A DNA stretch of 64,000 nucleotides from an uncultured Microbacterium sp. (lineage in GTDB: Bacteria; Actinomycetota; Actinomycetes; Actinomycetales; Microbacteriaceae), in contig NZ_CALTTX010000003.1 of the NCBI RefSeq assembly GCF_943912325.1, positions 1 through 64,000 on the forward strand, in the 5' to 3' direction. Shown here piece by piece: positions 25,535-31,426 of this stretch (position 1 is its first letter; every line of letters starts with the position of its first letter). The translations under genes and the position numbers were made by a program. The notes under the pieces were generated by a model. That model did no database searches. It had not been told where the DNA came from and saw nothing but the letters and a program-made list of their open reading frames with translations.

Positions 25535-26343
25535 CCGATCACGCTGACGGGGCGAGCGACGTCGCCACCCCGGAGCCCGCGCCGCGCCGAGGGCGCCGAC
25601 GCCCGCGCGCTCGACGCATCGTGGCGATCGTCGGAGCGTCGCTCGTGGGTCTCGTCGTTCTGCTCGTCGCTGGCGTTCTCGTCTACAGCCAGGTCGGAGT
25701 CTTGCCCGCCGAGGCCGCGGCGGTTGCGTCGGTGCGCGAGAACCCCGCAATCACGCTGCGCGATGAGGGCAGTGCGATCGTGATGACGCCCGCGTCCGAG
25801 GCATCCGGTAACGGACTTGTCTTCATTCCCGGTGCGAAAGTCGATCCCTGGGCGTATGCACCGACGCTCGCGGGGCTCGTCGCCGACGATCACATGACCG
25901 TCGTGATCACGAAGCCGTGGCTGAACCTGGCGCTGTTCGACCTGCGAGGGCTCTCGACGTTCACCGATCTCGCGTCGGGCGTTGAGACCTGGCTCGTCGG
26001 CGGACACTCGCTCGGTGGGGTGCGGGCGTGTCAGTTGGCTCCGGATGCCTCGGGGCTCGTGCTCTTCGGTTCGTACTGCGCCACCGACCTGTCGCATGCG
26101 GACCTGCCAGCGCTGAGCCTCGCGGGGTCGGAGGACGGGCTGTCGACGCCGGCGAAGATCGCCGAAAGCCGCCATAACCTGCCCGCCGATGCGGAGCTGG
26201 TCGAGATTCCCGGAGCCTCGCACGCGTCGTTCGGCGCCTACGGGGTGCAACCCGGCGACGGCACGCCCACCCTCTCGGACGCCGACGTCGACGCGATCAT
26301 CACGGACCGGGTCGGCGCCTTCGCGCAGGCGCTCACGCGCTGA
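25531..26343 (+). CDS. Membrane-anchored alpha/beta hydrolase
   Basis: The protein has 270 residues. The N-terminus is basic (RRGRRRPRARR) followed by one membrane helix near residues 32-52, so the hydrolase faces outside. The nucleophile elbow is GGHSLGG near residue 155, the likely acid is in LAGSEDGLSTP and the histidine in PGASHASFG. It resembles the alpha/beta hydrolases often labelled dienelactone-hydrolase-like or carboxymethylenebutenolidase-like. GTG 25531 overlaps the trhO stop. The end of the gene lies within a tandem duplication. Confidence 0.8.
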   Translation: MTDHADGASDVATPEPAPRRGRRRPRARRIVAIVGASLVGLVVLLVAGVLVYSQVGVLPAEAAAVASVRENPAITLRDEGSAIVMTPASEASGNGLVFIPGAKVDPWAYAPTLAGLVADDHMTVVITKPWLNLALFDLRGLSTFTDLASGVETWLVGGHSLGGVRACQLAPDASGLVLFGSYCATDLSHADLPALSLAGSEDGLSTPAKIAESRHNLPADAELVEIPGASHASFGAYGVQPGDGTPTLSDADVDAIITDRVGAFAQALTR

Positions 26344-26421
26344 CCGCGCTCCCGGTCGCGCTCTCGCACCTGCCCGCTCCGCTGACCCTGCTCGCGGTCG
26401 CGCTCTCGCACCTGCCCGCGC
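26338..26421 (+). repeat. 42-bp tandem duplication spanning the hydrolase stop codon
   Basis: 26338-26379 and 26380-26421 are two copies of one 42-base unit; 24 bases (26353-26376 and 26395-26418) are identical. The first copy carries the real TGA, and the second repeats the same CGCTGA. Confidence 0.75.
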
Positions 26422-26429
26422 GCGGGCCT

Positions 26430-26500
26430 CGCGAGGCATGCGATCCGCGTCGAGGCATGCGCCCGCGACGCCTGCCTCGACGTAATCCGCATGCCTCGCG
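26430..26500. repeat. 71-bp imperfect palindromic element, copy 1
   Basis: CGCGAGGCATGCG at 26430 pairs with CGCATGCCTCGCG ending at 26500; further in, CGTCGAGGC pairs with GCCTCGACG, giving 22 matches in 27 with a 17-base middle. The first 27 bases are identical to those of the copy at 27152-27222. It lies 36 bases past the end of the P-loop gene. Confidence 0.75.
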
Positions 26501-26535
26501 GGGCCGGTCGGCCGGTGCGGGGGTGCCGACGTGGG

Positions 26536-27114
26536 TCAGGCCTGGTCGGGTACGCCGAACGGGGCGAGCCGCGCGGCGACCCACGCCTCGACCTCGCGGC
26601 GCGTGCGCAGGCGCACGATGACCAGTTGTGGGTGCTCGGCCACGAGCCGGGGCACGCTCTCGCGGTACTTGTTGCGCGTCGACCATGCCCACCGCACGAT
26701 GTGTCCGGGGTCGGTGAAGAACGTCAGCAGCGGCCCCTCGGTGTTTCCGTTCCACAGCTCTTCGCGACGCACTCTTCGTCGGAGCGTGCGGCGGACTACG
26801 CGTGGGAGAGTGACGGTCAGGAACGGCAGGTCGAGCCAGATCAGTAGGTCGGCGCGTTCCGCAAGCAGCGGACGCGCCGCCGAGTAATGCCATTCGGTCA
26901 CCCACGCATCGCTCCGGGTGAACGCGTCGACGTCGTCCATGAACGACTCGCGGGGCGTCCAGTTCCCGCCGTGAAACAGTGCGTCGATCTCGGTGTACGG
27001 GATGTCGAGGATGCCCGAGATGCGGCGCGCGAGGGTCGTTTTCCCGACGCCCGAAACGCCCGCGACGACGATGCGCCGCAGCCGCCGCGGCAGCGGATCT
27101 TCGACCCCGATCAT
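26536..27114 (-). CDS. P-loop kinase-like protein (AAA_18 / topology-modulation FlaR-like)
   Basis: The protein has 192 residues. Walker A is VVAGVSGVGKTTLARRI near residue 17. A DALFHGGNW segment and an arginine-rich LID-like region (RVVRRTLRRRVRR) near residue 108 are typical of the adenylate-kinase-like proteins called FlaR or topology modulation protein, whose substrate is not known. The gene is bracketed at 36-37 bases on each side by two copies of a 71-bp palindrome, and both flanks also have tandem repeats. Composition is like its neighbours, so recent transfer is not obvious. Confidence 0.8.
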   Translation of the reverse strand: MIGVEDPLPRRLRRIVVAGVSGVGKTTLARRISGILDIPYTEIDALFHGGNWTPRESFMDDVDAFTRSDAWVTEWHYSAARPLLAERADLLIWLDLPFLTVTLPRVVRRTLRRRVRREELWNGNTEGPLLTFFTDPGHIVRWAWSTRNKYRESVPRLVAEHPQLVIVRLRTRREVEAWVAARLAPFGVPDQA

Positions 27115-27151
27115 CCGCCCAGCGTATGCGCGCTAGCCGAGCACCGAACCC

Positions 27152-27222
27152 CGCGAGGCATGCGATCCGCGTCGAGGCGTGCGTCGGATGCACATGCCTG
27201 GGCGGGAATCGCATGCCTCGCG
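27152..27222. repeat. 71-bp imperfect palindromic element, copy 2
   Basis: CGCGAGGCATGCGAT (27152-27166) pairs perfectly with 27208-27222. It has the same length and same first 27 bases as copy 1, with a divergent middle. It lies 37 bases upstream of the P-loop gene start. Confidence 0.75.
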
Positions 27223-27243
27223 GAGCCAGCGCCGCGGGAGGGG

Positions 27244-27370
27244 GCGGCGACGGTGCGAGGGGGCGACGGCGCGGGAGGAGGCGGCGACGGCGCGGGAGGG
27301 GCGACGGCGCGGGAGGAGGCGGCGACGGCGCGGGAGGCGGCGACGGCGCGGGAGGGGCGACGGCGCGGGG
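27244..27370. repeat. G-rich irregular minisatellite
   Basis: The core CGACGG(C/T)GCG(G/A)G occurs seven times, at 27248, 27264, 27285, 27302, 27323, 27341 and 27358, with 16-21 base spacing. It lies between copy 2 of the palindrome and the end of the LLM gene. Confidence 0.7.
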
Positions 27371-27379
27371 GCGCCGCGC

Positions 27380-28408
27380 TCAGGGCGCGGCGGGCGGCTC
27401 CCACCCGAGCGCGGGGGCGACGTGCTTCGCGAAGGTCTCGACGACGTGCAGGTTGTAGTCCACGCCGAGCTGCGACGGGATGGTGAGCATGAGGGTATCG
27501 GCGGCCTGAATCGCGGCATCCTGAAGCAATTGCTCCACGAGCACGTCGGGCTCGGCGGCGTACGTCTTGCCGAAGGTCGCGCGCCCGCCATCGATGATCC
27601 CGATCCCGTCGCCCTCGGTGCGCCCGAAGTACATCGCGTCTTGCGCCGTCGTGATCGGAAAGATCGACCGGCTCACCGACACGCGCGGCTCGCCCGCGTG
27701 CCCCGCTTCGCGCCACGCGGCCCGGAACGCGTCGATCTGCTGGGCCTGCAGCAGGTCGAACGGCGTGCCGTCGGCCTCGGTCAGAAGCGTCGACGACATC
27801 AGGTTCACACCCGTGCGCCCCGCCCACTCCGCCGAGTCGCGGTTGCCGGCGCCCCACCACACGCGCGAGCGCAGCCCGGGGGAGTAGGGCTCGATCCGCT
27901 GGGGTCCGGTTGCGCCGCCGAACGGCGAGCGCGGGTCGCCCTCGGCAAGTCCCTCACCCTCGATCGCGCGCAGGAACAGCTCGAAGTGTTCGCGCGCGAT
28001 ATCGGCTCCGCGCGGATCGTTCGATCCGGTGTAGCCGAACTGCTCGTAGCCGCGCACGACCGTCTCGGGTGAGCCGCGGCTCACGCCGAGCGCGAGTCGA
28101 CCGTCCGAGATCAGGTCGAGCGCCGCGGCCTCCTCGGCGAGGTAGAGCGGGTTCTCGTAGCGCATGTCGATCACGCCCGTGCCGACCTCGATGCGCTTCG
28201 TCCGCGCGGCGATCGCGGCGAGCAGTGGCATGGGCGCCGCCTGCTGGCGCGCGAAGTGGTGCACGCGGAAGTACACCCCGTTCACCCCGAGCTCATCCAT
28301 CGCCACGGCGAGGTCGATCGCCTGGTGCAGCGAGTCGCCGGCGGTGAGCTCGCGCCCACCGCCGAGGGGTCCGTAGTGGCCGAAAGAGAGTGTGCCGAAG
28401 CGTTGCAT
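27380..28408 (-). CDS. LLM class flavin-dependent oxidoreductase
   Basis: This is a luciferase-like monooxygenase, a TIM-barrel FMN or F420 enzyme. Family features are VYFRVHHFARQQAAPMP, RIEVGTGVIDMRYENPLYLAEEAA, and ISDGRLALGVSRGSPE. The usual N-terminal strand MQRFGTLSFGHYGPL supports the ATG at 28408; an in-frame ATG at 28429 would add seven residues. The length is about 342. The substrate is unknown; adjacent genes give no pathway context. Its 3' end runs up to the minisatellite. Confidence 0.9.
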   Translation of the reverse strand: MQRFGTLSFGHYGPLGGGRELTAGDSLHQAIDLAVAMDELGVNGVYFRVHHFARQQAAPMPLLAAIAARTKRIEVGTGVIDMRYENPLYLAEEAAALDLISDGRLALGVSRGSPETVVRGYEQFGYTGSNDPRGADIAREHFELFLRAIEGEGLAEGDPRSPFGGATGPQRIEPYSPGLRSRVWWGAGNRDSAEWAGRTGVNLMSSTLLTEADGTPFDLLQAQQIDAFRAAWREAGHAGEPRVSVSRSIFPITTAQDAMYFGRTEGDGIGIIDGGRATFGKTYAAEPDVLVEQLLQDAAIQAADTLMLTIPSQLGVDYNLHVVETFAKHVAPALGWEPPAAP

Positions 28409-28526
28409 GAGAGCTGAAACACGAAGCATCCACTGTCTATTCCGATGAATGGATGCCGATGGTCACACGAATGCCGAACGTGCTGTCCCGTGGCGTCAAG
28501 CCCGCGTTCCCTCAGGCAGCGTGAGG

Positions 28527-28532
28527 TAGACA
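28527..28532 (+). promoter_or_regulatory. -10-like box with leaderless spacing (DUF1361 gene)
   Basis: TAGACA is followed by six bases and ATG 28539; the last base is A rather than T. Confidence 0.4.
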
Positions 28533-28538
28533 AGAGCA

Positions 28539-29255
28539 ATGTCGGTCCTCATCGCGTTCATCGCCGTCGTCGTGCTGAACCTCTACGCCGCGGTGCTCAT
28601 CGCGTTGCGCTCGGCGGTTTATGGCGTGAAGCTCTACCGACCGATGCTGTTCAACATCGTGCTGTCGGCCGTGCCGGTGCTGATCGCGATCGTGTGGTTC
28701 GTCGGCATTCTGCTCGTGCCCTCGATCGCTTCGCTCGGGCCGGGAGCCGTGCCGCAGATCGCGCTCTGGACGTACCTGATCGTCGGAACGCTCGCGTGGC
28801 TGCTGCTCTTTCCGAACTCGATCTACCTCATCACCGAGCTGAACTTCAGCCACCGGCGCGACGACGATCCCGTGCCGCTCTGGTACGACATCGTGCAGAC
28901 GCTGACCCTGACGCTTTCGGGTATCGCGAACGCCGTGTTGAGCCTCGCGGTCATGCAGGGAGCGTTCGTTTTCGTGATCGCGGATGCCTCGGGGGTTGCT
29001 CCCCCCGAGAGCTGGGTGTTCGCCGGGGCGATGATCGTGCTCGGCGCAATCGGGGTGTATCTCGGTCGCTATTTGCGGTTCAACTCGTGGGACGTGCGCC
29101 ACCCGGCATCGATGCTGCGCAAGCTCGGCGCGCACCTGCGCCAGCGGGGCAAGGCGCTCGAAGCCGGCGGATTCGTGCTGACGCACGCCCTGCTCGTCGC
29201 CGTCGTGTACGTGCCGCTGTACCTGATGGCGTGGGCGGCGCTCGGCGTGCGGTGA
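28539..29255 (+). CDS. DUF1361 domain-containing membrane protein
   Basis: The protein has 238 residues with about six membrane helices. The DUF1361 hallmarks are LLLFPNSIYLITELNF near residue 87 and GRYLRFNSWDV near residue 173. The function of the family is unknown. The upstream -10-like box suggests a leaderless transcript beginning at the ATG. It is convergent with the FBP-domain gene, and the gap holds a 15-bp tandem repeat. Confidence 0.87.
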   Translation: MSVLIAFIAVVVLNLYAAVLIALRSAVYGVKLYRPMLFNIVLSAVPVLIAIVWFVGILLVPSIASLGPGAVPQIALWTYLIVGTLAWLLLFPNSIYLITELNFSHRRDDDPVPLWYDIVQTLTLTLSGIANAVLSLAVMQGAFVFVIADASGVAPPESWVFAGAMIVLGAIGVYLGRYLRFNSWDVRHPASMLRKLGAHLRQRGKALEAGGFVLTHALLVAVVYVPLYLMAWAALGVR

Positions 29256-29295
29256 GGCCCGGCTCGTCGTTCGAGCCTCGCCGCTACGCCCGCAG

Positions 29296-29370
29296 CCCCG
29301 GCGCCCGATGTCCCGGCGCCTGATGCCCCGGCGCCTGAGGCCCCGGAGCCTGAGGCCCCGGCTTCAGCGC
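29296..29370. repeat. Five 15-bp tandem repeats between convergent genes
   Basis: Units CCCCGGCGCCCGATG, TCCCGGCGCCTGATG, CCCCGGCGCCTGAGG, CCCCGGAGCCTGAGG and a decayed fifth unit follow each other without gaps. The array runs into the stop codon of the FBP-domain gene. Confidence 0.75.
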
Positions 29371-29855
29371 CCGTCGCGCACGGCGCGCACGAATTCGGTG
29401 ACGTGCTCGCGCATCGCCTCGACGCGGGCCACGCGCGCAGCCTCGACGTCGAAACCGACGTACGCGAGCGGCGGGCGCTTGCGGGCATTCACGTTGCACT
29501 GGAACCGGTCGCATACGAGTGTTCCGACCGTGTCGCCCTTGCGGCCGGCGTCGCCCGCGCGCTTCGCGGTGAAGAGCACGACGTCGTTCGGCAGCTTGAT
29601 GTCGTTGCACCATGAGCACTGGGCGCGCGCTCGCGGTGTGGATTCGGCCTGGCGCAGCACGAGCCCCGTCGGCACTCCGTCGAGTTCGACGATGACGTAG
29701 CCGGCGAGGGCGAGCTTGCGATCGCGGAATCCGTAGAAGTCGATCGCATCCCACGCCGTCTCGCCGAAGTTCTCGGGGACGGTTATGTTCTTTCGTTCGG
29801 ACTGGGTCGCGTTGATGAGCGACGACGCGATCTGCGCCTCGGTGAGGGCATGCAT
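29364..29855 (-). CDS. FBP-domain (FusB-like treble-clef zinc finger) protein
   Basis: The protein has 163 residues. The zinc site is CSWC near residue 79 and CDRFQC near residue 115, with the conserved basic stretch NARKRPPL. This is the FBP C-terminal domain found in FusB/FusC-type proteins that bind elongation factor G and in uncharacterised actinobacterial proteins. A role in protecting or recycling EF-G is possible but not shown. ATG 29855 has AAAGG seven bases upstream. A small ORF and a strong hairpin lie just upstream on the same strand, which suggests attenuation. Confidence 0.82.
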   Translation of the reverse strand: MHALTEAQIASSLINATQSERKNITVPENFGETAWDAIDFYGFRDRKLALAGYVIVELDGVPTGLVLRQAESTPRARAQCSWCNDIKLPNDVVLFTAKRAGDAGRKGDTVGTLVCDRFQCNVNARKRPPLAYVGFDVEAARVARVEAMREHVTEFVRAVRDGR

Positions 29856-29899
29856 GATGAAGCCTTTCGTGAAAGAAGGAGAGAAGGGATGCCGAAGGG

Positions 29900-29932
29900 C
29901 GGCGCCACCCGGATGCCGTCCGGGTGGCGCCG
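29900..29932 (-). terminator. 14-bp hairpin between the small ORF and the FBP gene (attenuator candidate)
   Basis: CGGCGCCACCCGGA (29900-29913) is exactly complementary to 29919-29932, with a 5-base loop. It lies 9 bases after the small ORF stop and 45 bases before the FBP start. The sequence after it on the minus strand is C/T-rich (CCCTTC, CCCTTCTC). Confidence 0.6.
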
Positions 29933-29941
29933 CGGAACGCC

Positions 29942-30019
29942 TCACCTCTCGCCGACGCAGAATGCGCCGCCGACCTCCTCTCGGCGCGCCCCGGCGCCGA
30001 TCAGCTCGTACTTCTTCAC
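29942..30019 (-). CDS. 25-residue small ORF, leader peptide candidate
   Basis: GTG 30019 to TGA 29942 encodes a peptide beginning MKKYELIGAGARREEV and ending FCVGER. TAGCCT ends six bases before the GTG, exactly the leaderless geometry seen at ten other genes here, and that same TAG is an in-frame stop, so the ORF cannot begin earlier. The next feature downstream is the 14-bp hairpin and then the FBP-domain gene. It may be a leader peptide controlling that gene or an independent small protein. I know no homologue. Confidence 0.5.
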   Translation of the reverse strand: MKKYELIGAGARREEVGGAFCVGER

Positions 30020-30025
30020 CCCTTC

Positions 30026-30031
30026 AGGCTA
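30026..30031 (-). promoter_or_regulatory. -10 box with leaderless spacing (small ORF)
   Basis: TAGCCT on the minus strand is followed by six bases and GTG 30019. It is back to back with the promoter of the next gene. Confidence 0.5.
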
Positions 30032-30075
30032 CGCCGGTCAGGGAGCGCACCTGCCCGCGTGTCGTAGCGGCGCGG

Positions 30076-30081
30076 TAGCGT
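30076..30081 (+). promoter_or_regulatory. -10 box with leaderless spacing (AlkZ-like gene)
   Basis: TAGCGT is followed by six bases and ATG 30088. Confidence 0.55.
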
Positions 30082-30087
30082 GCCGTC

Positions 30088-31215
30088 ATGGCATCCGCAT
30101 CCGTTCCCGCTGGCGCGCACCGTCTCAGCCGCGACGACGCGCGGCGCCTTGCCGTGCGGGCGGCGCTGCTCGATGCCGAGCGGCCGGGCGACGTCGTCGA
30201 GGTCGCCGAGCAGCTGCTCAAGATCAAGATCGACCCCACCGCGACGATCCTGACGAGCGAGCACGCGATGCTGTGGGCGCGCATCGGCTGGTCGTACGAT
30301 CACCCGCAATTGAGCAAGGCGGTCGAGATCGACCGACTTCTGTTCGAGTATGACGGCACGTTCCGCCCGATCAGCGCTTTGCCGGCCATGCTGCCGATCA
30401 TGCGCACGCAGCCGCGCTACGCGAAGGCGCGCGAGTGGTTCGAGCAGAACGCGCGCTTTCGCACCGAAGTGCTCGCCGCGCTGCGCGATCGTGGTCCGCT
30501 GCGGGCGAGCGAGATCGACGACACCGCGCAGGTCGCGGGGGTGTCGGAGAGCGGGTGGTACGGGTCGAATCAGGTGCCGCGCATGCTCGAGGCGCTCATG
30601 CGCCGGGGCGATGTCGCCGTCGTGCGCCGCGAGGGTCGTCAGAAGGTGTGGGATCTCGCGGAGCGGGTTTTTCCCGCAGACCTGCCCGAGCTCACGCTCG
30701 CCGAGGGTGAAGAAGAACTGCAGCAGCGCCGCTTGCGAGCCGCCGGCATTGCACGGCCCAAGACGAATTGGGCGGGCGTGGGGCTCGCGGGCGAACCCGC
30801 CGTCGTCGATGGCGTCACGGGCGTGTGGCGGGTCGATCCCGAAGCGCTCGCGCTGCTCGACGACGACCCCGGCGGGCGCGTCGCGCTCCTCAACCCGTAC
30901 GACACGACCCTGTTCGATCGGCCGCGGCTGCGCGACCTGTTCGGGTTCGACTACACCCTCGAGCAATTCAAGCCGGCGGCCGAGCGACGGTTCGGGTATT
31001 TCTGTTACCCGATTCTCGTCGGCGAGCGATTCGTTGGGCAGTTGGATGCCGCGATCGACCGATCCGACGACGGCGCAGCGCTGCGTGTCGCGAACATCCA
31101 CGAGACGACTCCCGTGGGCGAGCGCGGGATCGACGACGAGGAGTGGGAGATGATCCGCGCCGAGATCCGTGACCTCGGCGAGTGGCTGGGTATTCCGGTG
31201 CGCGGCCTCGAGTGA
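30088..31215 (+). CDS. Winged-helix protein of the AlkZ/YcaQ DNA glycosylase family
   Basis: The protein has 375 residues of the HTH_42 fold, the family of DNA glycosylases that excise bulky alkylated bases or unhook interstrand crosslinks (AlkZ, YcaQ). Conserved parts are the start RLSRDDARRLAVRAALLD, the WARIGW region, and LLNPYDTTLFDRPRLRDLF near residue 270. At the place where YcaQ has Gln-Ile-Asp, this protein reads Lys-Ile-Asp (LLKIKIDPTA, near residue 50), so the usual catalytic Gln may be missing. The leaderless -10 box fixes ATG 30088. Activity cannot be inferred. Confidence 0.8.
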   Translation: MASASVPAGAHRLSRDDARRLAVRAALLDAERPGDVVEVAEQLLKIKIDPTATILTSEHAMLWARIGWSYDHPQLSKAVEIDRLLFEYDGTFRPISALPAMLPIMRTQPRYAKAREWFEQNARFRTEVLAALRDRGPLRASEIDDTAQVAGVSESGWYGSNQVPRMLEALMRRGDVAVVRREGRQKVWDLAERVFPADLPELTLAEGEEELQQRRLRAAGIARPKTNWAGVGLAGEPAVVDGVTGVWRVDPEALALLDDDPGGRVALLNPYDTTLFDRPRLRDLFGFDYTLEQFKPAAERRFGYFCYPILVGERFVGQLDAAIDRSDDGAALRVANIHETTPVGERGIDDEEWEMIRAEIRDLGEWLGIPVRGLE

Positions 31216-31341
31216 CGAGCGCCGACTGGCCTCGCCTCGACCGAACTGGTCGTTACCGAACTCGTGTCGACGTCCCGATAGTCATCGGGTGAGGTGGCGG
31301 TAAGGGATGCCTCCTCGCACTTCCAGGATATCGCGGGAGTA

Positions 31342-31361
31342 GGGGCTTGCGGCAAGGCCCC
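31342..31361. promoter_or_regulatory. Rifamycin-associated element (RAE) upstream of helR
   Basis: GGGGCTTGCGGCAAGGCCCC matches the 19-bp RAE inverted repeat described upstream of rifamycin-resistance genes in actinomycetes. It lies 66 bases before the helR start. Confidence 0.88.
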
Positions 31362-31426
31362 CTGCATGGGGAAGAATCGCAGGTCGCCGCCGCTTTCCGA
31401 CGGTGCTGACCTGCGTGTGGAGCCTC

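Noticed and set aside
27244..27370. A CRISPR-like array
   Set aside because: Repeat cores are short, spacing is only 16-21 bases, the spacers are themselves repeat-like and no cas gene is near; it is a minisatellite.
29881..29940. The hairpin at 29900-29932 as the terminator of the plus-strand DUF1361 gene
   Set aside because: The minus-strand FBP gene lies between, and the hairpin sits inside the upstream region of that gene, so a minus-strand role is more likely.
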